The notes: a model not told the origin generated them from the sequence alone. A DNA stretch of 61,846 bases from Paracoccus sp. UBA889 (GCA_002294185.1 DBFD01000005.1:1-61846); one strand, 5' to 3'. Counted from the stretch's first letter, positions 44,227 through 54,783 are shown. Numbers and translations are program-made.

Positions 44227-45732
44227 TCAATGTGCGGCCAGCTTGTCCATCGCGCCGGGCTTGTCGTGGATCGCCAGCTTGTCGACGATGGTCTCGGACG
44301 CCCGGTTCAGCCCGACCAGATCGACCTCGGCCCCGTCACGGCGAAATTTCAGGATCGCCATGTCCAGCGCCTGGACCGAACTGATGTCCCAGATATGGGC
44401 GCGGCTGACGTCGATCACCACCCGGTCCAGAGCCTCGTGGAAATCGAAGGCCGCCATGAAATCCTCGACCGAGCCGTAGAAAAGCTGACCCTCGATCTTG
44501 TAGACCCGCTTGCGTCCGTCGGCCGAGATCGTCGAGGACACGCGGAACAATTGCGCGATCTTGGCGGCAAAGAAGATGCCCGACAGCAACACGCCGACCA
44601 GCACGCCGATGGCGAGGTTGTGGGTGTAGACGACCGTGGCCACCGTCGCCAGCATCACGGCCGAGGATGACCTGGGATGGGTGCCCAGGTTGCGGATCGA
44701 CGACCACGAGAAGGTGCCGATCGACACCATGATCATGATCGCGACCAGCGCCGGCATCGGAATCCGGCTGACCAGATCGCCAAGGCCGGTGACCAGGATC
44801 AGCAGGAATACGCCGGCGACGAAACATGACAGCCGCCCGCGCCCGCCCGATTTCACGTTGATCATCGACTGCCCGATCATCGCGCAGCCCGCCATGCCGC
44901 CGATGAAGCCGGTCGCGGTGTTGGCAAGCCCCTGACCGATACATTCCTGATTGCGGTTGGACCGGGTGTCGGTCAGCTCGTCCACCAGATTCTGCGTCAT
45001 CAGGCTTTCCAGCAGCCCGACCACCGCGACGGCGACCGAATAGGGCAGGATGATTCGCAGCGTTTCCACGTTCAGCGGCACGTCCGGCAGCAGGAAGACC
45101 GGCAGCGTGTCGGGAAGAGCGCCCATGTCGCCGACGGTCCGCACCTCCCATCCGAAGATCAGGCTCAACCCGGTCAGCACGATGATCGTGACCAGCGGCG
45201 AGGGGATCGCGCGCGTGATGAGCGGGAACAGGTAGATGATCGCCAGCCCCGCTGCGACCAGCGGAAAGGTCGGCCAGGGCACCTGGCGCGGGTCCAGTTC
45301 AGGCAGTTGCGCCAGAAAGATCAGGATCGCCAGCGCGTTGACAAATCCTGTCATCACCGATTTCGACACATAGCGCATGACGAAACCCAGTTTCAAAGCC
45401 CCGCAACCGATCTGTATCAGACCGGCCAGAACCGTCGCGGCAAGAAGATATTGCAACCCGTGGTCGCGGACCAGCGTCACCATCAGCACCGCCGTGGCCG
45501 CCGTTGCCGCCGAGATCATGCCGGGCCGCCCGCCCGCGATTGCGGTGATCACCGCGATCGAGAAGCTGGCATAGAGCCCGACCTTGGGATCCACGCCCGC
45601 GATGATCGAGAAGGCGATCGCCTCGGGGATCAGGGCCAGCGCGACGACCAGACCCGAAAGCAGGTCGGCGCGGACATTGCCGGTCCACTGGCGTTTGTAG
45701 GTATCGAATGAGAACATGAAATATCTGTCCAT
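44227..45732 (-). CDS. SulP-family inorganic anion transporter with STAS domain
   Basis: A 501-aa membrane protein. [20 protein letters not shown] is the SulP TM1 signature and [19 protein letters not shown] a later one; 12-14 hydrophobic segments follow. The cytoplasmic STAS domain is at the C-terminus ([20 protein letters not shown]). The substrate may be sulfate or bicarbonate; sequence alone does not say. An ATG at 45717 ([11 protein letters not shown]) is an alternative start. Confidence 0.92.
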   Translation of the reverse strand: MDRYFMFSFDTYKRQWTGNVRADLLSGLVVALALIPEAIAFSIIAGVDPKVGLYASFSIAVITAIAGGRPGMISAATAATAVLMVTLVRDHGLQYLLAATVLAGLIQIGCGALKLGFVMRYVSKSVMTGFVNALAILIFLAQLPELDPRQVPWPTFPLVAAGLAIIYLFPLITRAIPSPLVTIIVLTGLSLIFGWEVRTVGDMGALPDTLPVFLLPDVPLNVETLRIILPYSVAVAVVGLLESLMTQNLVDELTDTRSNRNQECIGQGLANTATGFIGGMAGCAMIGQSMINVKSGGRGRLSCFVAGVFLLILVTGLGDLVSRIPMPALVAIMIMVSIGTFSWSSIRNLGTHPRSSSAVMLATVATVVYTHNLAIGVLVGVLLSGIFFAAKIAQLFRVSSTISADGRKRVYKIEGQLFYGSVEDFMAAFDFHEALDRVVIDVSRAHIWDISSVQALDMAILKFRRDGAEVDLVGLNRASETIVDKLAIHDKPGAMDKLAAH

Positions 45733-45880
45733 GACCGGGCCGGTCCCCCGAACCGGCCTCGGCGCGATCCTGTCTGTCGGTTCATGTTGTCCGGCGGATC
45801 AGCGGCCGGAAGAGCCACCCGGAATTGCGCCGGGTCCATGCGATGAGCGCGTGATAGGCGCAATCCCTCCCGGATCGCAA

Positions 45881-45905
45881 CCCCGTGATCCGAAATTGCA
45901 CGGGG
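45881..45905. repeat. Hairpin downstream of trpS
   Basis: CCCCGTG and CACGGGG form a 7-bp stem with an 11-nt loop, 33 bp past the trpS stop on the minus strand. No clear T-run follows, so terminator function is possible but weak. Confidence 0.35.
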
Positions 45906-45937
45906 AATGTGGCCGGTTTCCCGGTCCCGGACCGTCT

Positions 45938-46972
45938 TCAGGGCCGGCTGCGCAGCAGGCCCATGATCTGCTTGGTCTTCTCGAGGATCGGGGTCGCGAC
46001 CGTGTCCGCGCGCAGCGCGCCATCCCCAAGGATGCGGTCGATTTCGGCCGGGTCGTCCATGTATTCGGTCATCTTCGCGGTGATCGGGGACAGGGCCGAG
46101 ACCGCGATGTCGGCCAGCGCCGGCTTGAATGCGCCAAAGCCCTGGCCCTCGAAGCGGGCCAGAACCTGATCGGGGGTCTCATCGGCCAGCGCGGCATAGA
46201 TGTTGACCAGATTGCGCGCCTCGGGGCGGTCCTTCAGCCCGTCGATGGCGCCCGGCAGCGGGTCGGCATCGGTGCGGGCCTTGCGGATCTTCTGGGCGAT
46301 GGTGTCGGCATCGTCGGTCAGGTTGATCCGGCTGGCATCCGAGGGGTCGGATTTCGACATCTTTCTGGACCCGTCACGCAGCGACATGACACGGGTCGCC
46401 ACCCCCTCGATCAGCGGTTCGGTGATCGGAAAATGACCGACGCCGTAATCATGGTTGAACTTGGCGGCGATGTCGCGGGTCAGTTCCAGATGCTGCTTCT
46501 GATCCTCGCCGACCGGCACGGCGGTTGCCTGATAGGTCAGGATATCGGCCGCCATCAAAGCCGGATAGGCCAGCAGTCCGAGGCTGGCGTTTTCGCTGTT
46601 CTTGCCTGCCTTGTCCTTGAACTGGGTCATCCGATACATCCAGCCGACGCGAGCCACTGTGTTGAAAAGCCATGCCATTTCGGCATGGGCGCTGACCTGG
46701 CTCTGATTGAACAGGATCGATTGCGCGGGATCGACGCCCGATGCCATGAAAGCGGCGGCGGCCTCGCGGATGCGGGCGCGCAGCATTTGCGGATCCTGCC
46801 AGACGGTGATCGCGTGCAGGTCGACGATGCAATAGACCGTCTCGGCGCCCTGTCCCTGCAGGGCGGCAAAGCGTTTCAGCGCGCCCAGATAGTTTCCCAG
46901 CGTCAGCCCGCCCGAGGGCTGGATGCCCGAGAAGATGCGCGGCGTAAAGCCCGGATTGATCGGATCGCTCAT
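45938..46972 (-). CDS. trpS: Tryptophan-tRNA ligase
   Basis: A 344-aa class Ic synthetase charging tRNA-Trp. The HIGH-type motif is [15 protein letters not shown], the KMSKS-type motif RKMSKSD, and [15 protein letters not shown] and [13 protein letters not shown] are standard blocks. ATG start at [16 protein letters not shown]. It stands alone on the minus strand, divergent from the rhomboid-like gene by 75 bp. Confidence 0.97.
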   Translation of the reverse strand: MSDPINPGFTPRIFSGIQPSGGLTLGNYLGALKRFAALQGQGAETVYCIVDLHAITVWQDPQMLRARIREAAAAFMASGVDPAQSILFNQSQVSAHAEMAWLFNTVARVGWMYRMTQFKDKAGKNSENASLGLLAYPALMAADILTYQATAVPVGEDQKQHLELTRDIAAKFNHDYGVGHFPITEPLIEGVATRVMSLRDGSRKMSKSDPSDASRINLTDDADTIAQKIRKARTDADPLPGAIDGLKDRPEARNLVNIYAALADETPDQVLARFEGQGFGAFKPALADIAVSALSPITAKMTEYMDDPAEIDRILGDGALRADTVATPILEKTKQIMGLLRSRP

Positions 46973-47047
46973 GTCTGGCCTGCTTGGATTTTCCGTGGCG
47001 CTGGCTTAGCTGTTGGCCGCGACAAGAGCAACCGAGAAGGAAATCCG

Positions 47048-47749
47048 ATGCGCGAGGGACTGACCGAATCGCCGCTGAATCCGCTGCCGATGGCGGTCTG
47101 GCTGCTGGCGCTGCCCATCATCGCCAGCGAGGCCGTTTTCGGGCTGGGCCGGATCGGGCTGATCGGCGGGGCGCAGGGCGTGGGATTGCGGCTGGCGGGA
47201 ATGCAGCTTTCGGCCTATGCGCCCGAGATGGTGCAGCGGATGTGGGATATGGGCGCGATCGACTGGGCCCAGATCTACCGGCTGTTCAGCTATTCCTTCG
47301 TCAATGCCTCTTTCACGCAGTCGCTGTTCGTGCTGGCCTTCACGCTGGCGCTTGGCAACCTGGTGGCGCGTCAGTTCAGGCCCACGGCCCTGATCATGCT
47401 GTTCTTCGGATCGGCGGCGGGCGGCGCGCTGGTCTATACCGTGGCGATGGCCGCGCTGCCGGGGCGCGCGGTGCCGCTGATCGGGGGCTATCCGGCGGTC
47501 TACGGGCTGGTCGGGGCCTTCACCTTCCTGCTGTGGGCGCGGCTGGCCGCGGCCAATGCGAACCGGATGCGTGCCTTCACGCTGATCGGGATGCTGCTGC
47601 TGTTCCAGCTGGTCTTCGGGATGGTCTTCGGCGGCACGGGCTATGGCTGGATCGCCGAGATCGCGGGTTTCGCCGTTGGCTTCGGTCTCAGCTTTCTGCT
47701 GGTCGATGGCGGCGTTGCGCGAGCCATCCGGCAGATCCGCCAGCGATAG
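47048..47749 (+). CDS. Rhomboid-family membrane protein lacking catalytic residues (pseudoprotease)
   Basis: A 233-aa protein with six to seven TM helices in rhomboid order. Features include FSYSFVNASFTQSLFVLAFTL (the usual HAxxxHxxxN loop is altered) and IGGYPAVYGLVGAFTFLLW. The catalytic Ser normally in GxSG is replaced here (Tyr-Pro-Ala-Val-Tyr). The catalytic His region in the last helix reads AEIAGFAVGF instead of AHxGG. Both members of the dyad are therefore absent. ATG follows AAGGAAATCCG. It may bind membrane clients without cleaving them, as iRhoms do. Confidence 0.82.
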   Translation: MREGLTESPLNPLPMAVWLLALPIIASEAVFGLGRIGLIGGAQGVGLRLAGMQLSAYAPEMVQRMWDMGAIDWAQIYRLFSYSFVNASFTQSLFVLAFTLALGNLVARQFRPTALIMLFFGSAAGGALVYTVAMAALPGRAVPLIGGYPAVYGLVGAFTFLLWARLAAANANRMRAFTLIGMLLLFQLVFGMVFGGTGYGWIAEIAGFAVGFGLSFLLVDGGVARAIRQIRQR

Positions 47750-47794
47750 CATCCGGGCGGCCGCCCCGAAAGGCCGCGGCGGGATCGCGACAGA

Positions 47795-49327
47795 TCAGCG
47801 GCCGCGTCTGACGGCGGTCCCGAGATCGCCGAGGCGGTAGGCGCGGGTGAGGAAGGCCAGCGAGAAATAGATCGCGGCGCCGCCGAAGACGAGAATGGCG
47901 AGGCCGGGAATGCGCGCCATCCCGGACGCGGCCAGCCAGTCGCGGATCAGCCAGAGGGCCATCGCCATCAGCGCAGAGGCCAGCACGATCCGGGGCGCGG
48001 TCCGGCGCAGGCGGGCATCGGCGCGGGCGGCCTGTCCCATCGCGCGGGTGCCCCACCAGAGCTGCGCAACCATGACCCAGGCTGCAACGGTGGTGCCAAG
48101 CGCCGCCGCGATGAAGCCCAGCGGCTGCATCAGGCCAAAGGCGACGGCGGCGTTCACCACCATCGACCACAGCGCGAAGCGGAAAGGCGTGCGGGTATCC
48201 TCGCGCGCGAAATACAGCGGTTGCAGGATTTTCTGCAGCACGAAGGCAGGCAGGCCGAGCGCATAGACGACCAGCGCCTTCGCGGTCTGCGCGGTGTCGA
48301 ATGCGGTGAACTGGCCACGCTCGAACAGGGCCGCCACCATCGGCTGGGCGATGACGGCGATCGCGAAGGCGGCAGGCAGGGTCAGGAACAGGCCGAATTC
48401 GGTGGCCCGGCTGTAGGCGGACTGGCCGCCGGCGTGGTCGCCGGCCCGCAGGCGCCGGGCCAGTTCGGGCAGCAGGACGACGGCGACGGCGGCGCCGACG
48501 ACGCCCAGGGGCAGTTGATAGAGGCGGTCGGAATAGGACAGCCAGCCGATCGCGCCGTCAAAGCGCGAGCCGACCTGCCGACCGATCAGCAGGTTCAGTT
48601 GCACGACGCCCCCTGCGAAGGCGGCCGGCAGCGCCACGGCCAGCAGGCGGCGCATGTCGGGCGAAAGGCGCGGCCGGCGGGGCAGAAAGGTCCAGCCGGT
48701 GCGATGCGCGTCCCACCAGACCAGCGCCAGTTGCGAGATGCCGGTGACCGGCGTGGCCCAGGCCAGCGTCAGCCCCAGATCCCAGCCGCGCCAGCGCCCC
48801 AGACCCATCGCCGCGATGAAAAGCAGGTTCAGCAGCACGGGGGCTGCCGCCGCGGCGGTGAAGCGGCCATTGGCGTTCAGCACGCCCGAAACCATGGACG
48901 CCATGGAAATCAGCAGGATATAGGGGAAAGTTATCCTGCCGTATTCAACGGCCAGCGCAAAACGTTCGTCGCCCTGAAAGCCCGAAGCCATCAGCCAGAC
49001 CAGCACCGGCATGAAGATCATTGCCACAGCCGAAAGGATCAGCACGGTCACGAACAGGCCTGAAAACGCCTCGGAGGCGAAGCGCAGCGCGTCGCGGCGA
49101 TTGTCGAGCTTCTTGGAAAAGATCGGCACGAAGGCGGTGTTGAACGCGCCCTCCGCGAAGAAGCGGCGGAACATGTTGGGCAACGACAGCGCGATCAGGA
49201 AAGCCTCGGCCACGGGCCCGGTGCCCAGCCACGCCGCCATCAGGATGTCGCGCACGAAGCCCGAGACGCGCGAGACGAAGGTCCAGATTCCCACCGACAG
49301 GAATCCGCGCACCAAACCGGATTTCAT
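47795..49327 (-). CDS. murJ: Lipid II flippase MurJ (MviN)
   Basis: A 510-aa MOP-superfamily protein with about 14 TM helices. SRVSGFVRDILMAAWLGTGPVA and NMFRRFFAEGAFNTAFVPIF are the MurJ N-terminal signatures, and VLNANGRFTAAAAAPVLLNL follows. It moves lipid II across the inner membrane for peptidoglycan synthesis. It lies 3 bp downstream of glnD on the same strand, the usual alphaproteobacterial order. Confidence 0.96.
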   Translation of the reverse strand: MKSGLVRGFLSVGIWTFVSRVSGFVRDILMAAWLGTGPVAEAFLIALSLPNMFRRFFAEGAFNTAFVPIFSKKLDNRRDALRFASEAFSGLFVTVLILSAVAMIFMPVLVWLMASGFQGDERFALAVEYGRITFPYILLISMASMVSGVLNANGRFTAAAAAPVLLNLLFIAAMGLGRWRGWDLGLTLAWATPVTGISQLALVWWDAHRTGWTFLPRRPRLSPDMRRLLAVALPAAFAGGVVQLNLLIGRQVGSRFDGAIGWLSYSDRLYQLPLGVVGAAVAVVLLPELARRLRAGDHAGGQSAYSRATEFGLFLTLPAAFAIAVIAQPMVAALFERGQFTAFDTAQTAKALVVYALGLPAFVLQKILQPLYFAREDTRTPFRFALWSMVVNAAVAFGLMQPLGFIAAALGTTVAAWVMVAQLWWGTRAMGQAARADARLRRTAPRIVLASALMAMALWLIRDWLAASGMARIPGLAILVFGGAAIYFSLAFLTRAYRLGDLGTAVRRGR

Positions 49328-49330
49328 GAT

Positions 49331-52114
49331 CTATGCCTCTGCCCGTCTTGTCCCGTCGGCGATGGCCTTGCGCAGTTTCTTCTCGAGCGCAAGGCGTTTG
49401 CCATCGCCGTGCAGTTTCAGGCCGAACATGTCCTTGACGTAGAAACTGTCCACGACCTGCGCGCCATAGGTCGCGATCACGGCGCTGACGATCTGGATGT
49501 GGTTGGAGGCCAGCGTCCGGGTCAGGTCATAGAGCAGGCCGGGACGGTCGCGGGTATCGACCTCGACGATGGTATAGATGTCGCTGCCTTCGTTGTCGAA
49601 GGTGATATGGGTCGGGAACCGGAATTCGCGGTTGCGCTTCTTGGGCTTGTCGCGTTCGGCGAAGGCCTCGCGCGCCACGATCTCTCCGCCCAGCGTGCGC
49701 AGGATTGTCTGGCGCAGGCGCGGCAGGCGATCCTCGGCAAAGGGATGGCCATCGGCATCCTGCACCCAGAACACCGCGGTCGCGTAGCCGTCGCGCGTGG
49801 TATAGGTGCGCGCGTCCACGACATTGGCGCCCATCAGCGTCAGCGCCCCGCAGAGCCGCGAGAAGATGCCTGGATGATCGGCCAGAACAAAGGCCGCGCG
49901 GGTGGCGTCGCGGTCATGATCGGCGCGCAGGTCGGTCCTGATCTCGTCCGCGTCTATGCCGCTCAGCAATTCCGCAAAGACCGCCTGCGTCTCGGAGGGC
50001 AGGCCGGGCCAGTAATTGTCGTAGTGGCGCGCGATCTCGGCCCGGATCGCGCGGGCCTCCCAGCCCTTGGCGATCAGCAGGTGGCGCAGGGATCGCTTGG
50101 CCTCGTTCTGGCGCTTGTCACGGTTCAGTTCTTCCAGGCCGTTATCCAGCGCCGTGGCGGTTTCGGTATGCAGCTTGCGCAGCAATACCGCCTTCCAGTT
50201 GTTCCAGACGCCCGGCCCGACGCCGCGAATGTCGCAGACGGTCAGCACCAGCAACATGTCCAGCCGCCGGCGTGTCTTCACCGCCTTGGCAAAATCGCGC
50301 AACGTGCGGGGGTCGGAAATATCGCGTTTCTGCGCCACGTCCGACATCAGCAGGTGATTGCGCACCAGCCATTCGACATTGTCGATATCGTCCTGGGAAA
50401 AGCCGAAGCGGCTGGCCACGCGGCGGGCGAGGCGGGCGCCCAGGATCGAGTGATCCTCGGGGCGGCCCTTGCCGATGTCGTGCAGCAGCGTCGCCAGATA
50501 CAGGACGCGGCGGTTGATGCCCGAATCCATGATCGCGTGGGACAGCGGCAGGTCTTCGGGATGTTCGCCGCGCTCGATCTCGGCCAGGGCGGCGACGCAT
50601 TGGATCGAATGTTCGTCAACGGTGTAGTGATGATAGTGGTTGAACTGCATCATCGCCACCACCGGCTCGAATTCCGGAATGAAGGCTGCCAGCACGCCCA
50701 GCTCGTTCATGCGGCGCAGCGCGCGTTCGGGATTGCCGTGGCGGATCAGCAATTCCATGAACAGTCGGATCGCCTCGGGATCCTGGCGCATCCTGTCGTC
50801 GATCCGGTCCAGGTTGGCGGCGATCAGGCGCATCGCATCGGGGTGGATCAGGATGCCGGTGCGCAACGCCTCTTCGAAGAGACGCAGGATGTTGAGCGGA
50901 TCGGCGAGAAAGCCCGCCTCGTCCTGGATGGCCAGACGGCCAAGCTGATCGACGAAGCCCGCCTTCAGCTTGCGCCGGCGGCGGAAGATGCGGCCCAGGA
51001 TCGGCGCGCTGCGCACATGGCGGGATTCAAGTTCGGTCAGGAAGACGCGGGTCAGTTCGCCGACGCGGGTGGCGTGGCGGAAGTAATCCTGCATGAAATA
51101 TTCGACTCCGCGCCGGGCCTGGGTGTCGTGATATCCCATGCGTCGCGCCACCTCGACCTGCATGTCGAAGGACAGCATGTCAACGGGGCGTCCCGCGATC
51201 AGATGCAGATGGCAGCGCGCGGCCCAGAGAAAATCCTCGGCCTGCCAGAAGGACAGGTGCTCTTCGCGGGTGAAGACACCCAGATCGACCAGTTCCACGG
51301 CGCGATCGACGCGGTGGATGTATTTCGCGATCCAGTAAAGCGTTTGCAGATCGCGCAGGCCGCCCTTGCCCTCCTTGACATTGGGTTCCAGGACATAGCG
51401 CTGCCCACCCTGCCGCTGATGGCGTTGGGCGCGTTCCTCCAGCTTGGCCTCGACGAATTCGGGAACCGATTTCGCGAACAGATCCGACCACAGCCGCTGA
51501 CGCAATTCCTCGGCCAGCGGCGCGTGGCCGGTGACGAGACGATGTTCGACCAGGGAGGTGCGGATCGTCATGTCGGCGGCGCCGAGGCGCAGGCAATCGT
51601 CCACGCTGCGGATCGAATGCCCGATCTTCAGCTTCAGATCCCACAACATGTAAAGCATGGATTCGACCACGCTTTCGGCCCAGGCGGTGATCTTGTAGGG
51701 CGTCAGGAACAGCAGATCGACATCCGAGAACGGCGCCATCTCGGCCCGCCCGTAGCCGCCGACGGCCAGAACGGCCAGACGCTCGCCCTCCGATGCGTTG
51801 CGGACCGGGTGCAGATAGCCGGTGGCGATGTGGTGCACGATGGTGACGATGCCATCCGTCAGGCTGGCGATGGCGCGCACGGTTTCGCGGGCGGCGCGGG
51901 GATGGCTGGCGAATCCGGCCTCGATATCGGCCATGGCGGCGGCGCGGGCACCGGCGAGAAGATCGACCGTGACCGCCCGGATCCGGCGCGGCTCGCCGAT
52001 CCCGTCCAGCGCCCGGTGCAGGTCGGGCAGAAAGGCGTCGGGGTCGAAAACCGCATGCGCCCCGGGCAGGGCGGGGGCGCTTTGCACGATCGGGCCGGTC
52101 GCGGCGGCGGCCAA
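49331..52114 (-). CDS. glnD: [Protein-PII] uridylyltransferase / uridylyl-removing enzyme
   Basis: A 927-aa nitrogen sensor that uridylylates and deuridylylates PII proteins in response to glutamine. The N-terminal nucleotidyltransferase has VGGYGRAEMAPFSDVDLLFL, the HD domain LLHDIGKGRPEDHS, and two C-terminal ACT domains (about 735 and 850). The frame begins at a TTG 2 bp after the upstream lipoprotein gene; the exact start is uncertain because no ATG precedes the first conserved block at a good distance. It is followed by murJ. Confidence 0.94.
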   Translation of the reverse strand: MAAAATGPIVQSAPALPGAHAVFDPDAFLPDLHRALDGIGEPRRIRAVTVDLLAGARAAAMADIEAGFASHPRAARETVRAIASLTDGIVTIVHHIATGYLHPVRNASEGERLAVLAVGGYGRAEMAPFSDVDLLFLTPYKITAWAESVVESMLYMLWDLKLKIGHSIRSVDDCLRLGAADMTIRTSLVEHRLVTGHAPLAEELRQRLWSDLFAKSVPEFVEAKLEERAQRHQRQGGQRYVLEPNVKEGKGGLRDLQTLYWIAKYIHRVDRAVELVDLGVFTREEHLSFWQAEDFLWAARCHLHLIAGRPVDMLSFDMQVEVARRMGYHDTQARRGVEYFMQDYFRHATRVGELTRVFLTELESRHVRSAPILGRIFRRRRKLKAGFVDQLGRLAIQDEAGFLADPLNILRLFEEALRTGILIHPDAMRLIAANLDRIDDRMRQDPEAIRLFMELLIRHGNPERALRRMNELGVLAAFIPEFEPVVAMMQFNHYHHYTVDEHSIQCVAALAEIERGEHPEDLPLSHAIMDSGINRRVLYLATLLHDIGKGRPEDHSILGARLARRVASRFGFSQDDIDNVEWLVRNHLLMSDVAQKRDISDPRTLRDFAKAVKTRRRLDMLLVLTVCDIRGVGPGVWNNWKAVLLRKLHTETATALDNGLEELNRDKRQNEAKRSLRHLLIAKGWEARAIRAEIARHYDNYWPGLPSETQAVFAELLSGIDADEIRTDLRADHDRDATRAAFVLADHPGIFSRLCGALTLMGANVVDARTYTTRDGYATAVFWVQDADGHPFAEDRLPRLRQTILRTLGGEIVAREAFAERDKPKKRNREFRFPTHITFDNEGSDIYTIVEVDTRDRPGLLYDLTRTLASNHIQIVSAVIATYGAQVVDSFYVKDMFGLKLHGDGKRLALEKKLRKAIADGTRRAEA

Positions 52115-52116
52115 GA

Positions 52117-53331
52117 TCAGAACCCGTATCCGCCGAAGCCGCGCGGTGCGGGATCGAGGATCACCACCTGATTGCCGCGCAGCGTCGCCACGGCAAGCGC
52201 GCGTTGCGAGGTGCCGTTGCCGCGCAGGCGGAAGACGCCGCCGACGCCGGAAAATCCCGAACGCTGTGTCAGTCCGGTCGTGGTCAGCGCATTGCGCCTG
52301 CCCGTGCGGACCAGCGAGGCAATGGCGGCCACGCCGTCATAGCCAAGACCGGCCAGTTCGTGCGGCGCCTCGCCATAGGCGGCACGATAACGTGCGTCGA
52401 ATTGCGTCTTCAGGCCCTGATCGGGGATCGCGAACCAGCCGTTCTGAAGCTGCGGCAGGCCGACGCGCGACGGCGGCTGGTCCCAGCGGGTCAGGCCCAT
52501 CATTTGCGTGACCGGCGAACGGATGCCCGAGGCGGCCAGTTTTTCCGTCAGATAGGGCAGCACGGCCTGATTGTTGGCGGTCATGAAGACCGCCTCCACC
52601 CGCCCCGACTGCGCCGCGGCGGCGATCTGCGGGATCACCGCGTCGATGCCGCTGACCGAGACGGGGTGGTTGGTGCGCCCCGCGAGGCGCGCACCGTTGC
52701 GGGCGATGGCGGTCTCGATGGCGCGGCCGCCAAGCTGGCCCGCGACGTCATCTTCGGCCACGACATAGATGTTGCGCTTGCCCTGACGGACGCCATAGCC
52801 GACCAGCCGGTCGGCAACATTGGCGAAACTGTTGCCCAGAATGAAGACGTTGCCGCCGGCGATTTCCGCATTGTTCGAGAAGGACAGCACGTTGATGTTG
52901 CGATCGCGCATGGCGTTGCCGACGGCGTTGGCGGCCTCGGCGAACAGCGGGCCGACGATGATCTGGGCGCCGGCATCGGCGGCGGCATTGGCCTGCTGGA
53001 CGGCCCGTTCGGTGCTGCCCCCGGTGTCATAGACGCGCAGGTCGATGGCCGCACCCTGCGCGTCCGATGCGGCCATGCGCGCCGCGTTCTTCAGGCTTCG
53101 CGACAGCCATTCCAGATTGTCCGATCCGCTGCCGGCAGGTGTCAGAAGGGCGACGCGCACGGGCTGTCCCGGTTCGATCAGCGGCCCGATGGCGGGGCCG
53201 GTCGCGACATCGTTGTCACGGCCTCCGGTCGGCTCGCAGGCGGCAAGGACAAGGGCCGACAGCATCGCGGCTCCGGCTGTGAACAGGCGGCGCAGTCCGG
53301 TGGCGGGCCGGGTTGTGGCGGATGCAAACAT
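52117..53331 (-). CDS. Penicillin-binding protein activator, LpoA-like lipoprotein
   Basis: A 404-aa outer-membrane or periplasmic lipoprotein. The signal ends in a lipobox LVLAAC, placing the lipid on Cys of ACEPTGG. The rest is a type I periplasmic-binding-like fold (VRVALLTPAGSGSDNLEWLS, AQIIVGPLFAEAANAVG, FSNNAEIAGGNVFILG), as in LpoA. AGGGAGG before MFASATTRP decides the start. Its position upstream of glnD and murJ, a cell-wall context, supports PBP activation over solute transport. Confidence 0.84.
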   Translation of the reverse strand: MFASATTRPATGLRRLFTAGAAMLSALVLAACEPTGGRDNDVATGPAIGPLIEPGQPVRVALLTPAGSGSDNLEWLSRSLKNAARMAASDAQGAAIDLRVYDTGGSTERAVQQANAAADAGAQIIVGPLFAEAANAVGNAMRDRNINVLSFSNNAEIAGGNVFILGNSFANVADRLVGYGVRQGKRNIYVVAEDDVAGQLGGRAIETAIARNGARLAGRTNHPVSVSGIDAVIPQIAAAAQSGRVEAVFMTANNQAVLPYLTEKLAASGIRSPVTQMMGLTRWDQPPSRVGLPQLQNGWFAIPDQGLKTQFDARYRAAYGEAPHELAGLGYDGVAAIASLVRTGRRNALTTTGLTQRSGFSGVGGVFRLRGNGTSQRALAVATLRGNQVVILDPAPRGFGGYGF

Positions 53332-53440
53332 GTGGAACCTCCCTGCTTTGTGTTTGTCGTCGCGACGAGTTGCGGGCAGCCTAGGTCCAACCGGATCGCT
53401 TGGCAATCAGCCCGACCGCGTCAGCAGAGGGGGAAATGTC

Positions 53441-54367
53441 ATGGCCACCGGGTCAGGCGGAGACGGCGTGAAAGGCCGCGAGATCGAGCCCGCGCGCCCA
53501 CTGGCCGCGCGGATCGAGGCATCGGCGCTGCAGGCGGGTCTGTATCTGGTCGCCACCCCCATCGGGACGGCGCGCGACATCACCTTGCGCGCGCTGGACG
53601 TGTTGAATTCGGCCGATCTGCTGGCCGCCGAGGACACGCGGGTAATGCGGCATCTGATGGCGATTCACGGCATTCCGCTGCGCGGCCGCCGGGTGCTGTC
53701 CTATCACGACCACAATGCCGAAAAGGCCCGCCCCGCGCTGATGGCGGCACTGGCCCGGGGCCAAAGCGTCGCCTATGCCTCGGATGCGGGCACGCCGCTG
53801 GTGGCGGATCCGGGCTACCGTCTGGCGCGCGAGGCCGCCGAAGCAGGCGCGCGGGTCCATGCGATCCCCGGCCCCTCGGCGCCGCTGGTTGCGCTGAGCC
53901 TGTCGGGCCTGCCCAGCGACCGGTTCCTGTTCGCGGGCTTTCCGCCCCATGCCAAGGCCGCGCGCGCCGCCTGGCTGCGGCAATGGGCCGGCGTGGATGC
54001 CACGCTGATCCTGTTCGAAAGCCCCAGGCGCGTTAAGCAAACATTGGCAGAATTGTGCGAGATTGACGCGAATCGGGTTACAGTGGTGGCAAGGGAACTG
54101 ACCAAGAAGTTCGAAGAGGTGATCCGGGGCCGGGCGGAGGATCTGGCGGTCGATCCGCGGCTGGACGGGCTGAAGGGAGAGGTGGTCATGCTGCTGGACA
54201 GGCCAACAATGCGCGAGGCCGGCGAAGACGATCTGCGCGCGGCCCTGTTGCAGAGGCTGAGCCGAATGAGTGTGAAGGATGCCGCGCGCGAGGTGGCCGA
54301 GGAATTGGGAATGCCGCGGCGGGATGTGTATCAGTTTGCGCTGGCTCTGGGCGCTAAAGGGGAATGA
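53441..54367 (+). CDS. rsmI: 16S rRNA (cytidine(1402)-2'-O)-methyltransferase
   Basis: A 308-aa tetrapyrrole-methylase fold enzyme. LYLVATPIGTARDITLRALDV, the SAM loop YASDAGTPLVADPGY, HAIPGPSAP and LTKKFEEVIRGRAEDL are RsmI blocks. AGAGGGGGA lies before the ATG. It is divergent from the LpoA-like gene across 109 bp and overlaps yraN by 4 nt (ATGA). Confidence 0.96.
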   Translation: MATGSGGDGVKGREIEPARPLAARIEASALQAGLYLVATPIGTARDITLRALDVLNSADLLAAEDTRVMRHLMAIHGIPLRGRRVLSYHDHNAEKARPALMAALARGQSVAYASDAGTPLVADPGYRLAREAAEAGARVHAIPGPSAPLVALSLSGLPSDRFLFAGFPPHAKAARAAWLRQWAGVDATLILFESPRRVKQTLAELCEIDANRVTVVARELTKKFEEVIRGRAEDLAVDPRLDGLKGEVVMLLDRPTMREAGEDDLRAALLQRLSRMSVKDAAREVAEELGMPRRDVYQFALALGAKGE

Positions 54368-54783
54368 TGCTGGATATGGGGCTGGCCTTTGCGCAGCCAT
54401 CAAGGCCCGGCCCACGGCGCGAACGCGGGCGCCGGGCCTGTCTGTCGGGTGCCATGGCGGAACAGGCGGTGGCGCGCAGACTGCGCGCGAAGGGATTTGA
54501 AATCCTGGCGGAGCGCTGGCGCGGGGCGGCGGGCGAGATCGATCTGATCTGCCGCGACGGCGACTGCGTGATCTTCGTCGAGGTCAAGCAGGCTGCCACC
54601 CATGAGGAGGCGGCATCGCGGCTGGGCGCGGGGCAGCAGGGCCGCATCTGCCGGGCGGCCTGTGACTATTGCGAAAGGCTGCCCCTTGGGCAACTGACCG
54701 AGATGCGTTTCGATGTTGCCCTGGTCGATGGTCAGGGCCGGGTCGCGATCCTTGAAAACGCCTTCGGCGACTGCTTCGCCTGA
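54364..54783 (+). CDS. YraN family endonuclease-fold protein (UPF0102)
   Basis: A 139-aa protein whose ATG overlaps the rsmI stop. [19 protein letters not shown] carries the PD-(D/E)XK-like core, after [21 protein letters not shown]. In-frame later ATGs exist, but the coupling overlap favours 54364. The family is often coded next to rsmI and gshB in Proteobacteria. Its cellular substrate is unclear. Confidence 0.92.
   Translation: MMLDMGLAFAQPSRPGPRRERGRRACLSGAMAEQAVARRLRAKGFEILAERWRGAAGEIDLICRDGDCVIFVEVKQAATHEEAASRLGAGQQGRICRAACDYCERLPLGQLTEMRFDVALVDGQGRVAILENAFGDCFA

Noticed and set aside
49409-52171. Plus-strand open frame of about 920 codons opposite glnD
   Set aside because: It mirrors glnD almost end to end. 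High GC at third positions keeps antisense frames open; the translation matches no family.
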